Shown: positions 48,839 to 58,636 of the stretch, piece after piece
Layout: each line of letters starts with the position of its first letter
Numbering within the stretch: position 1 is the stretch's first letter
DNA from: Chelatococcus sambhunathii
GTDB taxonomy: Bacteria > Pseudomonadota > Alphaproteobacteria > Rhizobiales > Beijerinckiaceae
DNA: 64,000 bases
NCBI RefSeq assembly: GCF_001418005.1
Contig: NZ_LIOL01000004.1
Coordinates: forward strand, 62,001 to 126,000
Direction of reading: 5' to 3'
The notes under the pieces: model-generated
The model's database searches: none
Told to the model about the DNA's origin: nothing
The model's input: the letters and a program-made list of their open reading frames with translations, nothing else
Translations under genes and position numbers: made by a program

Positions 48839-50374
48839 TCAGGCAAGGGGCAGCGCGACGAAGCGGGCGCCACTCGCCGTCTCGACCTGCATCAGCACGG
48901 CTTTGCGCCCCTCCTTGCGCAGCTCCGTGACCGCCTGGCGCACGTCCTGCGGCGTCTCGACCTTCTTGCCACCGACGGTAACGATGACGTCTCCGGTGCG
49001 CAGACCGCGCTCCTCGGCCGGGCTGCCGGGCTCGACCCCGACGACGACGACGCCGTCCTTGTCGACGCCGTCGACCGAGCCCGAGGGCGCCAGCGAAAGA
49101 CCGAGCCTTCCGGCCTGCTCCTCGCCGCTCTCGGCGCTCGCGGTCTTCTCGCCGGGCATCGTCGCCAGCGTGACGGAGATGTCGCTCTTCTTGCCGCCGC
49201 GCCAGACGGTGATGTCGACCGTCCGCCCCGGCGCGAAGCCGGCAATGTCGCGGGCGAGCTCGCGGGCGTTCTTCACCTCCTGCCCATCGACGGCGAGGAT
49301 AGCGTCACCCGACTTGATGCCGGCCTTCGCGGCGGGGCTGCCGTCCTCGACGCGGGCGACGATGGCGCCCTTGGCCTCCTCGAGGCCGAGCCCTTCGGCA
49401 ATGCCCTCGTTGATCGGCTGGATCTGCACGCCGAGGTAGCCACGGCGCACCGTGCCGTGGTCCTTGATCTCAGCGACGACCTTCTGCACCGTCTCGGCGG
49501 GGATGGCGAAGGCGATGCCCACGTTGCCGCCCGACGGCGAAGCGATGGCCGTGTTGACGCCGACGACCTCGCCGGATGTGTTGAAGGTCGGCCCGCCGGA
49601 ATTGCCGCGGTTGACGGCCGCGTCGACCTGCAGGAAGTCGTCATAGGGGCCGGCGCCGATATCGCGCCCGCGGGCCGAGACGATGCCGGCCGTCACCGTG
49701 CCGCCGAGGCCGAAGGGATTGCCAACGGCGAGCACCCAATCACCCACGCGGGGCGTGCCGCTGGCGAAGCTGACGTAGGGGAACTTGCCGCCCTCGTCCA
49801 CCTTGAGCAGCGCCAGGTCGGTCTTGGGATCGGTGCCGACCACCTTGGCCGAATAGGTCTTGCCGTCGTCAGTCTGGATCTCGACCTCGCGGGCCTTTTC
49901 GACAACGTGATTGTTGGTGACGACATAGCCGTCGGCCGAGATGAAGAAACCGGACCCCTGTGCCTCGCCGAAGCGGCGCGGCGCCGGGCGCTGACCGCGC
50001 TGGTCCTCCTCGCCGAAGCGGCGGAAGAAGCGCTCGAAGGGACTGCCCTCGGGCAGGCCGAACTGGCGCAGATCGAGCCCTTCGGCGCTCGCGCCCTCGA
50101 CCGCGACCTTGACGCGCACCGACACGACGGCCGGCTTCACATGGTCGACGACGTCGGCGAAGCCGGCAGGATTGGCGGTCGGCACCTGGGCCGACAGGTT
50201 CTGCGCATAGGCCGGCGCCGGGCCGACGTCGAAGGTGCTCTGCAGCAACGCACCGGTCGACAAGGCGCCGAGCGCGACGGCACCCAGCAGCATCGACACG
50301 CGCCGGCTGGCGCGCTTCGGCGACTTGATGCGGACCTTCAAGGCTTCGCTGTGGTCATTCTCGTGCATGGCCAT
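48839..50374 (-). CDS. degP: DegP/HtrA-type periplasmic serine protease
   Basis: A 511-residue precursor that degrades or refolds misfolded envelope proteins. An N-terminal hydrophobic segment (residues 28-45) ends in a signal peptidase-like site near AYA-Q (57-58). The catalytic triad is His156 (TNNHV), Asp186 (TDLALL) and Ser259 (RGNSGGP). Two PDZ domains follow, at about 305-400 and 415-505, with the GYLGVQIQPI block opening the first. The signal segment is unusually far from the N-terminus, after a 27-residue basic leader. ATG 50368 is an equal alternative start. Confidence 0.94.
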   Translation of the reverse strand: MAMHENDHSEALKVRIKSPKRASRRVSMLLGAVALGALSTGALLQSTFDVGPAPAYAQNLSAQVPTANPAGFADVVDHVKPAVVSVRVKVAVEGASAEGLDLRQFGLPEGSPFERFFRRFGEEDQRGQRPAPRRFGEAQGSGFFISADGYVVTNNHVVEKAREVEIQTDDGKTYSAKVVGTDPKTDLALLKVDEGGKFPYVSFASGTPRVGDWVLAVGNPFGLGGTVTAGIVSARGRDIGAGPYDDFLQVDAAVNRGNSGGPTFNTSGEVVGVNTAIASPSGGNVGIAFAIPAETVQKVVAEIKDHGTVRRGYLGVQIQPINEGIAEGLGLEEAKGAIVARVEDGSPAAKAGIKSGDAILAVDGQEVKNARELARDIAGFAPGRTVDITVWRGGKKSDISVTLATMPGEKTASAESGEEQAGRLGLSLAPSGSVDGVDKDGVVVVGVEPGSPAEERGLRTGDVIVTVGGKKVETPQDVRQAVTELRKEGRKAVLMQVETASGARFVALPLA

Positions 50375-50486
50375 CTCCGTTGGCGAACTTTCGGGCCGAA
50401 CCCGTTATCGCCGCCGACGATGGCTCGCCGCGCCTTACGACAGCCTCACGAGCGCATGAAAACTTCGTAATGGAGGCGGGAGGCCC

Positions 50487-51659
50487 TCAGCGACCCGCTT
50501 CGCAACGCAGCACCGCGCGCGCCAGAGCCTGGGCACGCGGCACGAGCGAGGCCACCTCCATGTATTCTTCCGGGGAATGGGCCTTGCCGCCCACCGGGCC
50601 GAGACCGCACAGCGTCGGCGTGCCGACCGCGGCCGAGAAGCCGGCGTCGGAGCAGCCGCCGGTGAACTCGCCGTCGACGTGAAGGCCGGAATCCGCTGCG
50701 GCGGCCTTGTAGGTCGCCATCATGCGCTCGCTCTCGGGCGAGGCGACGAGCGGCAGGAAGTCCCCGCGCGTCGTGAAGCGCGCGTGGGTACCGGGAATGG
50801 TGGAAGCCGCGACGATCCGCTCGACCGCCGTAACGAGCGCCGCGCGCTGCTGCGGCGTCACATAGCGCAGATCGACCTCGGCCTCGGCGAAAGGCGCCGT
50901 CGTGTTGACGGACTGGCCGCCGCGCACGGTACCCACGTTGACCGTGATGCCGGCCTCGAGATCGGTCAGCGCATGCAGCGCGACGATCTTGTGGGCGAGT
51001 TCGCCGATGGCGCTCGCGCCGTCGGCGAAGTTGGCGCCCGAATGGGCTGCCTTCCCGAAGACTTCGAGATGCAGGAAAATGCCGCCCTTGCGGCCGCTGA
51101 CGATGTTGCCGGAGGCGCGGCCCGGCTCGCCGTTGAAGGCGGCGCGCGCGGCGGCCGCCTCCTCCTCGATGATCGGGCGCGAGAAGGGCGAGCCGATCTC
51201 CTCGTCACCCGTCATCAGCGCCACCACCGGGCCGGGGGCAGCGTCCTGCGCCGCAAGCGCGGCGAGGACGAAGGCATTGACGACGAGCCCGCCCTTCATG
51301 TCGGCGACACCCGGACCATAGGCGCGACCGTCGACGATCCTGAACGGCCGGCGCCCCGCCTCACCCTTCGGGAAAACCGTGTCGCGGTGCCCCATGAGGA
51401 GGACTGGCTTGAGATTGCTGCCGGGGCTGGCGAGCTCGGCGCGCAGGGCGTCGCCATAGGTGTCGCCGCGCCGCCAGGACGTCGGGATGCCATGAACCGC
51501 GAAGAAACGGGCGAAGCGCTCGCCGACCGCATCGACGCCGGCCTTGTCGTAGCTGCCGCTGTCGATGTTCACCACCTCTTCGAGGAGGGCGAGCATCTCG
51601 CCCTCCCGCTCCGCCAGCCAGCGGCAGACGGCCTCCTCGGCCTCGGTGCCTCGCGTCAT
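50487..51659 (-). CDS. M20-family metallopeptidase (glutamate carboxypeptidase-like)
   Basis: A 390-residue zinc peptidase. Metal-binding and catalytic residues are visible in MGHRDTVFP (His and Asp), YGPGVADMKGGL (bridging Asp), LMTGDEEIGSPFS (catalytic Glu and a ligand), and the C-terminal GPVGGKAHSPEE (final His). The dimerisation lid lies between about residues 190 and 300. There is no signal peptide, so it is cytosolic. Carboxypeptidase G2-like members release C-terminal glutamate, but the substrate here is uncertain. It sits between degP and the ccm operon on the same strand. Confidence 0.87.
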   Translation of the reverse strand: MTRGTEAEEAVCRWLAEREGEMLALLEEVVNIDSGSYDKAGVDAVGERFARFFAVHGIPTSWRRGDTYGDALRAELASPGSNLKPVLLMGHRDTVFPKGEAGRRPFRIVDGRAYGPGVADMKGGLVVNAFVLAALAAQDAAPGPVVALMTGDEEIGSPFSRPIIEEEAAAARAAFNGEPGRASGNIVSGRKGGIFLHLEVFGKAAHSGANFADGASAIGELAHKIVALHALTDLEAGITVNVGTVRGGQSVNTTAPFAEAEVDLRYVTPQQRAALVTAVERIVAASTIPGTHARFTTRGDFLPLVASPESERMMATYKAAAADSGLHVDGEFTGGCSDAGFSAAVGTPTLCGLGPVGGKAHSPEEYMEVASLVPRAQALARAVLRCEAGR

Positions 51660-51815
51660 CGCTCCACTCCCGTCAGCGGTGCCGCGCGAGGTGAATCACG
51701 CAGCCGGTCAGGGGCGGCAGCATGCGCCATCGCGCCCGCCGGCGCATCTGCCGACAGCGCATGGCGAGGGCCGGGGCCATTCGGGAGAGGATGAGCGCGG
51801 GCTCCGCGTCCGCGG

Positions 51816-52289
51816 TCACAGGTCCTTGTCGCGCCACTCGAGGAGAGCGGCGAGCCGGGCTTTTTCCTCGTCGCTGAGCGGCGCCGTGGTCGAGACCTCC
51901 ACGCGTCGGCGGCGCGCCGCGATGGCGATCGCCACAATGCCGGCGAGGAGCACGAGGAACGGCCCGCCCCACAGCAAAGCGGTCTGCCAGTTGACCGGCG
52001 GGCGCAGCAGCACGAAATCGCCGTAGCGCGCCACGACGAAGTCGCGCACCTCGCGATCGCTGTCGCCGGCGGTGAGGCGCTCGCGCACGAGGATGCGCAG
52101 GTCACGCGCGAGCGGCGCATCGGAATCGTCGATCGACTGATTCTGGCAGACGAGGCAGCGCAGCTCGGCGGAGATCGCCCGCGCCCGCGTCTCGAGCGCC
52201 GGATCGCGCAGCACCTCGTCCGGCTGCACCGCGAGCGCGGGCAGCGACAGGGCGAGAGCGACGACGAAGGCAGGCAGGAGGCGCCGCAT
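51816..52289 (-). CDS. ccmH: CcmH, cytochrome c maturation thioredoxin-like/haem lyase subunit
   Basis: A 157-residue precursor with a signal peptide (about residues 1-20). The LRCLVCQN motif has the redox pair Cys45 and Cys48 that reduces apocytochrome haem-binding cysteines. A three-helix bundle follows, then a membrane anchor (about 103-125) and a short cytosolic tail. Length is that of the short CcmH form; the CcmI function is encoded separately in this operon. It is the last gene of the ccm unit, 4 bp after ccmF. The rhizobial name is cycL. Confidence 0.94.
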   Translation of the reverse strand: MRRLLPAFVVALALSLPALAVQPDEVLRDPALETRARAISAELRCLVCQNQSIDDSDAPLARDLRILVRERLTAGDSDREVRDFVVARYGDFVLLRPPVNWQTALLWGGPFLVLLAGIVAIAIAARRRRVEVSTTAPLSDEEKARLAALLEWRDKDL

Positions 52290-52293
52290 CGCC

Positions 52294-54267
52294 CTACTCC
52301 GCCGGAACGAGCCGACCGCGCGCGGCAACGGGCGCGGCGACGCGCAGGCGCCGGTCGGTCAGGGACAGAAGCCCGCCGAGAGCCATGATCACGGAGCCGA
52401 GCCAGACGAAGATGACATAGGGCTTCCAATAGATGCGCACGCCCATGCCGCCGGAAGGCTGCGGCTCGCCGAGGCTGACATAGAGCTGGCTCGGCCCGAG
52501 CGTCATGATGCCGGCCTCGGTGGTCGGCATGCCGCGCGTCACGTAGATGCGCTTCGAGCCCTCGAGCGTGCCGATGATGCGCCCGTCCCTGAGGACCGTG
52601 AAGCGCGCCACGTCCTCGCGGTAGTTGTGGGCGGTGCGCGGGAAGATGGCGTCGAGCCGCAGGGTATAGGCGCCGGCGTTGACGAGATCGCCGCGATTGA
52701 CCACGGCCAGCGTCTCGGTGCTCCAGGCCTGGGCGGCGATGCCGAGCACGGTGATGCCGACGCCGGCATGGGCGATGGCGGTGCCCCAGGCCGAGCGCGG
52801 CAGGCCGGCGGCACGGCGCAGCATGACGCCGGGCGCGACCCGGCCGCCGCCAGCGCGGTGGTAGATGTCGACGGCCGAACCGGCGAGGAGATAGACACCG
52901 AGCCCGATGCCGAGGAGGGCGAGCACCGGTCCGCCGCGGACGAGCGCGAAGATGATGAGCGCCCCGGCAAGGCCGGCGGCATAGGCGGCCCACAACCGCT
53001 GCACCGTGCCGAGCAGGTCCCCCCGCTTCCAAACGATCGTCTGGCCGATCGGGATGAGCGCGAGGAGCGGCATCACAATCGGCAGGAAGGTCGCGTTGAA
53101 GAAGGGCTCGCCGACCGAGATCTTGGCGCCCGTCAGCGCCTCGAGCGCCAGCGGATAGAGCGTGCCGATGAACACGGTGGCGCAGGCGGTGACGAGAAGG
53201 AGGTTGTTGGCGACGAGCGCGCCTTCACGCGAGATCGGCGCAAACAGCCCGCCCTGGCGCAGGAGCGGCGCGCGCCAGGCGAAGAGGGCGAAGCCGCCGC
53301 CGATGAAGACGACGAGAATGGCGAGGATGAAGGCGCCGCGCGTCGGGTCCGTGGCGAAGGAGTGCACCGAGGTCAGCACACCCGAGCGCACGAGGAAGGT
53401 GCCGAGCAGCGACAGCGAGAAGGTGAGGATGGCGAGAAGGATCGTCCAGATCTTCAGCGCATCGCGCTTTTCCATCACGATCGTGGAATGCAGGAGTGCC
53501 GTGCCGGCGAGCCACGGCATCAGCGACGCGTTCTCGACCGGATCCCAGAACCACCAGCCGCCCCAGCCGAGCTCGTAATAGGCCCAGTAGGAGCCCATGG
53601 CGATGCCGAGCGTGAGGAAGACCCAGGCCGTGAGCGTCCAGGGCCGCACGGCGCGCGCCCAGACGGCGTCGATCCGCCCCTCGATGAGCGCCGCCAGCGC
53701 GAAGGCGAAGGAGATCGAGAAGCCGACATAGCCGATGTAGAGCAGCGGCGGGTGAATGGCGAGGCCAAGGTCCTGCAGGATCGGGTTGAGGTCCTGCCCC
53801 TCGAACGGAGCCGGGTTCAGCCGCAGGAAGGGATTGGAGGTGAACTCGACGAAGGCGAGGAAGGCGAAGGCCACCGCCCCCTGCACGGCGAGCGTCAGGT
53901 GGCGCAGGCGCGACGGCACGGCCCGGCGCGACAAGGCGACCATGGCGCCGAAGAGGGTGAGGATAAGCACCCAGAGCAGCATGGAGCCCTCGTGGTTGCC
54001 CCACACGCCGGTGAGCTTGTAGATGAACGGCTTCAGCGAATGCGAATTCTCGACGACATTGACGAGCGAGAAATCCGAGGTCGCATAGGCATAGGTGAGC
54101 GCGGCGAAGGCCAGCGTCACACAGGCGAAGGCGCAGAGCGCCGCCGGCGCGGCGATGGCCGCGAGCGCCTCGTCCCGCACCGTGGCCGCCCACAGCGGCA
54201 TGAGGAACTGCACGAGCGAGAGCCCAAGGGCGAGGGTCAGCGCGTAGTGCCCTGCTTCGACGAACAT
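52294..54267 (-). CDS. ccmF: CcmF, haem lyase membrane subunit
   Basis: A 657-residue polytopic inner-membrane protein, with about 15 hydrophobic segments, that attaches haem to apocytochrome c. The tryptophan-rich haem-handling domain [19 protein letters not shown] is near residue 230. It is flanked by conserved His residues in [10 protein letters not shown] and TALLHSTIV, the haem ligands known for the family. The C-terminal periplasmic part precedes a last membrane segment. It lies 6 bp after ccmE. The rhizobial name is cycK. Confidence 0.96.
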   Translation of the reverse strand: MFVEAGHYALTLALGLSLVQFLMPLWAATVRDEALAAIAAPAALCAFACVTLAFAALTYAYATSDFSLVNVVENSHSLKPFIYKLTGVWGNHEGSMLLWVLILTLFGAMVALSRRAVPSRLRHLTLAVQGAVAFAFLAFVEFTSNPFLRLNPAPFEGQDLNPILQDLGLAIHPPLLYIGYVGFSISFAFALAALIEGRIDAVWARAVRPWTLTAWVFLTLGIAMGSYWAYYELGWGGWWFWDPVENASLMPWLAGTALLHSTIVMEKRDALKIWTILLAILTFSLSLLGTFLVRSGVLTSVHSFATDPTRGAFILAILVVFIGGGFALFAWRAPLLRQGGLFAPISREGALVANNLLLVTACATVFIGTLYPLALEALTGAKISVGEPFFNATFLPIVMPLLALIPIGQTIVWKRGDLLGTVQRLWAAYAAGLAGALIIFALVRGGPVLALLGIGLGVYLLAGSAVDIYHRAGGGRVAPGVMLRRAAGLPRSAWGTAIAHAGVGITVLGIAAQAWSTETLAVVNRGDLVNAGAYTLRLDAIFPRTAHNYREDVARFTVLRDGRIIGTLEGSKRIYVTRGMPTTEAGIMTLGPSQLYVSLGEPQPSGGMGVRIYWKPYVIFVWLGSVIMALGGLLSLTDRRLRVAAPVAARGRLVPAE

Positions 54268-54273
54268 CGGCCC

Positions 54274-54753
54274 TCACTCACTCGCGGCGGTCGCACCGCC
54301 ACCTTGCGCATCCGTCTTGCCGCCGTGCTGCCACAGCCCCTGCTCCTTCAGGCTGTCGGCGACCTCGCGCGGCATGTAGTTCTCGTCGTGCTTGGCGAGC
54401 ACGCTGTCGGCCCGGAACAGGCCCGCGCTCTCGAGCACGCCCTCCGTCACGACGCCCTGCCCCTCGCGGAAGAGGTCCGGCAGCAGCCCCGTGTAGCGCA
54501 CGGTGATGCTGCGGTTCGTGTCGGTGACGGCGAAGGTCACGTTCTGGCCCTCGCCCTTCTCGACCGAGCCCTCGGCGACGAGGCCGCCGAGGCGCAGGCG
54601 CGTGCCCGGCGTCACCGCCTTGGCCTCGAGATCCGTCGGCGAATAGAAGAACACGATGTTGTCGCGCATGGCGAACAGCACGAGCCCGAGCGCCACCCCA
54701 AGCACGGCGAGGGCCGCTGCGATAAGCGTGAGCCGTCGTTGCTTGCGAGTCAC
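54274..54753 (-). CDS. ccmE: CcmE, periplasmic haem chaperone
   Basis: A 159-residue protein held in the inner membrane by one N-terminal segment (about residues 8-28). The OB-fold domain carries the haem-attachment motif HDENY, with His122 forming the covalent haem bond and Tyr126 as the axial ligand. Start and ccmI end overlap by 4 bp. The C-terminal tail is short and flexible, as usual. The rhizobial name is cycJ. Confidence 0.95.
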   Translation of the reverse strand: MTRKQRRLTLIAAALAVLGVALGLVLFAMRDNIVFFYSPTDLEAKAVTPGTRLRLGGLVAEGSVEKGEGQNVTFAVTDTNRSITVRYTGLLPDLFREGQGVVTEGVLESAGLFRADSVLAKHDENYMPREVADSLKEQGLWQHGGKTDAQGGGATAASE

Positions 54754-55862
54754 TGCGGTGCTCCGGTCGCGTCGGTTTCAAGTGACAGCTGGCGCGCGAG
54801 CGCCGCCAACATATCGAGCGAGGCAGGGTCGGCCGCAAGCTGGCTGCGCGCCTTGGCAAGCGCCTCGCGGGCCTTCTCCTCCTCGCCGAGAACGACATAG
54901 GAGCGCACGAGCCGCGCCCAGCCGGCCGCGTCCGATCCGTCGGCGTCGAGGCGCGCGGCGAGCCCCTCCACCATGCCGCGGATGGCGAGCGCCTGCTCGC
55001 CCTCAGGCAGGGACGTGATCGCGCTCGCGCCCTCGCTCATCGACAAGGCCGCGAGCCGCTGCTCGACGGCGCCGCGCCAGGACGCGTCGGCCGGCGCATC
55101 GGCCAGGAGCTTCCGTAACATATCGATCGCCTTGGCGTTGTCGCCGTCCTGGCCCGTGGCGACGGCGAGGTAATACCGCGCCTTGGCATTGGCAGGATCG
55201 AGCACGAGCGCCCGCTCGAAGGCTGCGCGGGCCCGTGCGTCGACGATGCCGCCGGCCTCGGCCGTCACGGCCTCGCCGAGATCGGTGAGGCGCGCCGGGC
55301 TTTCGCCGAGGATGTCGAGGGCGGACTGATAGGCGCGCGCGGCATCGCCGAAGCGCCCGGCCCGCAGATAGACCGGCGCCAGCACCTCCCAGCCGCGGCC
55401 GTCGCCCGGATTCTGCGCGAGATGCGCCTCGATCTTCGCAACCGCCGCACCAACATCGAGCTGGCCGCCGTCCATCCGCGCGGCGCGTGGCGCCTGAGGC
55501 AGGTGCGGCGAGCCCATGGCCCCATAGATGGCGAGCGCCAGAAGCGGGATCGTCGACAAGGCGATGGCCGAGGCGGCGCGGCGCCGGCGCAGGGCGGGCT
55601 CGCCCTCCGGGCCGCTGCGTCCCTCCCCGCGCGCCGCCCGCAGCAGGCGCCGGCCGATCTCGGCGCGCAGCGCCTCGGCTTCACGCTCGGAGACGAGGCC
55701 GGCTTCGCGGTCGCGCTCGAGGTCCGCCATCTGCTGGCGGAAGAAGGCGGCATCGCCGGTCTCGGCCGCGACGGCCGTCTCGGCGCGCGACAGGGGCCAC
55801 AGCACCGCAAGCACGGCCGCGCCGGTCATCAGGGCAAAGATCAGCCAGATCAACATGGGCAT
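54750..55862 (-). CDS. ccmI: CcmI, cytochrome c maturation TPR protein
   Basis: A 370-residue protein with two N-terminal membrane segments (about residues 3-22 and 97-115), joined by a charged cytosolic loop, and a periplasmic part made of TPR-like repeats (for example [31 protein letters not shown] and [14 protein letters not shown]). CcmI presents apocytochrome c to the CcmFH lyase. It is the first gene of the operon ccmI-ccmE-ccmF-ccmH. The rhizobial name is cycH. An 81-bp gap separates it from the upstream kinase gene. Confidence 0.92.
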   Translation of the reverse strand: MPMLIWLIFALMTGAAVLAVLWPLSRAETAVAAETGDAAFFRQQMADLERDREAGLVSEREAEALRAEIGRRLLRAARGEGRSGPEGEPALRRRRAASAIALSTIPLLALAIYGAMGSPHLPQAPRAARMDGGQLDVGAAVAKIEAHLAQNPGDGRGWEVLAPVYLRAGRFGDAARAYQSALDILGESPARLTDLGEAVTAEAGGIVDARARAAFERALVLDPANAKARYYLAVATGQDGDNAKAIDMLRKLLADAPADASWRGAVEQRLAALSMSEGASAITSLPEGEQALAIRGMVEGLAARLDADGSDAAGWARLVRSYVVLGEEEKAREALAKARSQLAADPASLDMLAALARQLSLETDATGAPQ

Positions 55863-55943
55863 TGTTTAGCGCAAGGCCCGGGGCCCGCTCATGTCACGAT
55901 ACGGCGACATAAGGTCACGCGGCTGGCGCGGCATTGATCGGCC

Positions 55944-57326
55944 TCAAACGCGCGGGAGCCGCAGGCTGGCCCGCAGGCCGCCCTCCGGCGCCACGCCCAG
56001 CTCCAGAGCACCGCCGTAGAGCCCCGCCAGCTCGCTGACGATGGCAAGGCCGAGGCCGGACCCCGGCTTGCTCTCGTCGAGCCGGCGGCCGCGCTGCACG
56101 GCGGCCTGCCGCTCGGCCTCCCCAAGGCCCGGACCGTCGTCGTCGACGACGATCAGCATCACCGGCGGCTCGCTGTCCGGTACCGCGCTCGCACCGATCC
56201 GGACCCGTCCGGCCGCCCATTTGCAGGCGTTGTCGGCAAGGTTTCCGACCATGTCCTCGAGGTCCTGCCGCTCACCGCGGAAGCGCAGGCCGGGCGCAAC
56301 TTCAAGCGCGAGAGAAAGCCCGCGCCGTTCGTAGATGCGCTCCAAAGCCCGCACGAGGCCGGCGACTGCCGGCTGGACCTCCGTCACCGTGCCGAGCGTG
56401 CCGGCGAGCGCTGCCGCGCGCGCGCGCTCGAGGTAGTAGTTGACCTGGTCGCGCATCACGAGGGCCTGCTCGCGCACCTTGGCGGCCAGCGCGTCGTCCC
56501 GGACGTCGGCCTCGTTGAGGATGACGCTGAGCGGCGTTTTCAGGGCGTGGGCAAGGTTGCCCACCTGCGTGCGCGCCCGCTCCAGAATCTCGCGGTTGCT
56601 GTCGATAAGAAGGTTGAGCTCGCCGGCAAGTGGCGCGATATCGTGCGGGAAGGTGCCCGCAATGCGCTCCGCCTCCCCGCGGCGGACGGCGCCGACGGCG
56701 CGGCGCAACCGCACGAGCGGGCGCAGGCCGTAGCGCACCTGGAGCAGCGTCGTGAGCCCGAGAACGAGCGCGAGCGTGAGGAACGTGGCAGCCACGACGA
56801 TTTCGAAGCTGCGGATATCGGCCTCGATGGCATCGGCGGGCGCCGCCACCGCGACGAGAAAGCGCTCGCCCTCGCCGAGGTCGATGACGCGCTCGACCGC
56901 CCGCAGCCGGCGCCCGTCCACACCGTCGTAATAGGCCTCGCGCGCACCGCCCTCCCGCGCGGGGGCCCCGAGTTCGGCGAGCGGCGGCAGCCTGCTGCCG
57001 AAGAGGGACTTGGAGGCGCGCATCTCCCCCTTGCCTTCCGGATCGACACGGGTCACCTGCCAGTACCAGCCGGAGAGCGGCAGGTCGAAGCGCGGCTCGC
57101 CCAAGGTGCCGAGCGACTTGTCGTCGAGCGGCTCGGGACCGGCAAGGTCGGCGACGATATCGGTGAGATAGACCTGCAGGCGCTCGTCGAAGGCTCGCTC
57201 GCTGGTGCGGCGATAGACCTGCGACAGCGCCAGGCCGCCGAGGAGCAGGACAAGGACCGTCCACAGCGCTCCGAAGAGCAGCAGGCGCGCGGCGATGGAG
57301 CGGCGTTCGAAGAAGCCTGCCGGCAC
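55944..57326 (-). CDS. Sensor histidine kinase, FeuQ-like
   Basis: A membrane kinase of 460 residues from the chosen start. Two membrane segments (about 14-34 and 167-190) enclose a periplasmic sensor of about 130 residues. A HAMP-like linker follows, then the H-box NLAHALKTPLSVILNEADV (His near 258) and an ATP-binding domain with NLADNACKWA, DDDGPGLGE and GSGLGLAIVSEL. This HALKTPL form is typical of PhoQ-like kinases. I chose GTG 57326, 7 bp after the regulator stop; ATG 57389 would overlap the regulator by 56 bp and adds an Arg/Ser-rich leader. Its position next to ccmI resembles feuPQ beside cycHJKL in rhizobia. Confidence 0.88.
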   Translation of the reverse strand: MPAGFFERRSIAARLLLFGALWTVLVLLLGGLALSQVYRRTSERAFDERLQVYLTDIVADLAGPEPLDDKSLGTLGEPRFDLPLSGWYWQVTRVDPEGKGEMRASKSLFGSRLPPLAELGAPAREGGAREAYYDGVDGRRLRAVERVIDLGEGERFLVAVAAPADAIEADIRSFEIVVAATFLTLALVLGLTTLLQVRYGLRPLVRLRRAVGAVRRGEAERIAGTFPHDIAPLAGELNLLIDSNREILERARTQVGNLAHALKTPLSVILNEADVRDDALAAKVREQALVMRDQVNYYLERARAAALAGTLGTVTEVQPAVAGLVRALERIYERRGLSLALEVAPGLRFRGERQDLEDMVGNLADNACKWAAGRVRIGASAVPDSEPPVMLIVVDDDGPGLGEAERQAAVQRGRRLDESKPGSGLGLAIVSELAGLYGGALELGVAPEGGLRASLRLPRV

Positions 57327-57333
57327 GGGGCGG

Positions 57334-57999
57334 CTACTCCGCCGGCGGCTCGAGCCGGTAGCCGAGCCCCCGCACCGTCTGGATGACATCGACGCCGAGC
57401 TTGCGCCTGAGGCGGCCGATGAAGACCTCGATCGTGTTGGAATCGCGGTCGAAATCCTGGTCGTAGAGGTGCTCGACCAGCTCGCTGCGCGACACCACGC
57501 GCCCCGTGTGATGCATGAGATAGGCGAGAAGGCGGTATTCGTGCGAGGTCAGCTTGACGAACTCGCCATCGACCGTCACCCGGCTCGCCCGCGTGTCGAG
57601 GCACACGGGCCCGCAGACGATCTCGCTCGAGGAATGGCCCGCAGCGCGACGCAGGAGGGCCCGGACCCGAGCAAGCACCTCCTCCATGTGGAAGGGCTTC
57701 GTCACGTAATCGTCGGCGCCGGCATCGAAGCCCTGGACCTTGTCGCTCCAGCGGTCGCGGGCGGTCAGGATCAGCACGGGCATGTCGCGACCGGCCCGCC
57801 GCCATTTCGTCAGCACCGACTGGCCATCGAGCTTCGGCAGGCCCATGTCGAGGATGATGGCGTCATAGGGCTCCGTCTCGCCGAGGAAGAGGCCCTCCTC
57901 GCCATTATATGCCCGATCGACCGCATAGCCCGCCTGCACGAGCGCATCGGCGAGTTGCCGGTTGATGTCCCTGTCGTCCTCGACAACCAAGAGCCGCAC
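57334..57999 (-). CDS. OmpR-family response regulator, FeuP-like
   Basis: A 221-residue regulator. The receiver domain starts MRLLVVEDDRDINRQLADAL, with the phospho-Asp in AIILDMGLPKLDG (about residue 51) and Lys in VTKPFHMEEVLARV. The C-terminal winged helix contains EYRLLAYLMHHTGRVVSRSEL and EVFIGRLRRKLG, as in PhoP-type regulators. The kinase gene follows at 7 bp. Homologues in rhizobia (FeuP) control envelope and osmotic adaptation, including cyclic glucan export; whether that holds here is inference. Confidence 0.9.
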   Translation of the reverse strand: MRLLVVEDDRDINRQLADALVQAGYAVDRAYNGEEGLFLGETEPYDAIILDMGLPKLDGQSVLTKWRRAGRDMPVLILTARDRWSDKVQGFDAGADDYVTKPFHMEEVLARVRALLRRAAGHSSSEIVCGPVCLDTRASRVTVDGEFVKLTSHEYRLLAYLMHHTGRVVSRSELVEHLYDQDFDRDSNTIEVFIGRLRRKLGVDVIQTVRGLGYRLEPPAE

Positions 58000-58031
58000 G
58001 CGCGCCCTCCCATCAACAAGCCCGCCGACGC

Positions 58032-58343
58032 TCAGCGCCCTTCCAGAACCCTGCCGCTGCCGCCGTCAACCACGATTCGCGCGACGCGGCCGTCGCGGCG
58101 CAGAACCGAGATCCGGTAGACATAGCTACCGCCCTGCCGGCAGAGCTCGGCCCTGACGACCTCGCCACCCGAAGCCGCGTCACGCGCGGCGGACACGGCC
58201 CGGGGCGGCGCGACCACCCCCCCCTGTGCCACGGCGGTGCGCGTCTCCTCCGGCGACAGGCACGTGCCCTGAGCCGCCGTTTCGGACGAGGCGAGTCCAG
58301 CAACAAGCACGCTCGCGGCAAAGATGGTCCTAGCTCCCCACAT
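58032..58343 (-). CDS. Small secreted PepSY-like protein, candidate FeuN-type modulator
   Basis: A 103-residue precursor with a signal peptide (MWGARTIFAASVLVAGLASS, ending near TAA-Q). The C-terminal half, ELCRQGGSYVYRISVLRRDG followed by RVARIVVDGGSGRVLEGR, has the PepSY pattern of two strands and a conserved Y.Y.....DG.....VD...G. Two cysteines could form a disulfide. It lies 32 bp upstream of the response regulator gene on the same strand. In Sinorhizobium a small periplasmic protein, FeuN, encoded before feuPQ restrains the kinase, so this could be an equivalent. A longer start at 58430 is possible but loses the signal peptide. Confidence 0.68.
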   Translation of the reverse strand: MWGARTIFAASVLVAGLASSETAAQGTCLSPEETRTAVAQGGVVAPPRAVSAARDAASGGEVVRAELCRQGGSYVYRISVLRRDGRVARIVVDGGSGRVLEGR

Positions 58344-58426
58344 GGCGCCGAAATATGGCGGCCAAGGCCTGAACATTCCCTGAATGCATGGCCGCCACGG
58401 ACCGATCCGGCAGCGCCGGATCGGCC

Positions 58427-58636
58427 TCATCGTTCGAGGCGATTGGTTGCCATAACGCGGAAGACGGTGGACGCCACGAAGCTGACGCCGGCGACGATCT
58501 GAAGGAGCGCGTCGGTCAGCGCACCGGTGTCGACGCCATCCGTTTCAACTCCGAAGAGCGACAGGAGGATGGCAGCCATGCCGACGGCATTGGCCCAGAC
58601 CGTGCGGCTCGTGAAGATCGATTTCGTATCGGACAT
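58427..58636 (-). CDS. Holin-like protein from an internal start (69 residues)
   Basis: This is the C-terminal part of the lysozyme frame, read from its own ATG at 58636. The product has a short polar N-terminus (MSDTKSIFTSRT), two predicted membrane segments (about 15-30 and 42-62) and a basic C-terminal tail (RVMATNRLER), the form of small GTA or phage holins. AGGAAAGGAAG stands 4 bases before the ATG. The residues just before it in the fused frame (PSHPARKGSD) look like translated leader, not protein core. It may be the main holin product. Confidence 0.6.
   Translation of the reverse strand: MSDTKSIFTSRTVWANAVGMAAILLSLFGVETDGVDTGALTDALLQIVAGVSFVASTVFRVMATNRLER

Noticed and set aside
48032-50374. 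Calling the regulator and kinase beside degP CpxR/CpxA
   Set aside because: The link to degP is suggestive, but the proteins show no specific Cpx features, and alphaproteobacteria usually lack true Cpx.
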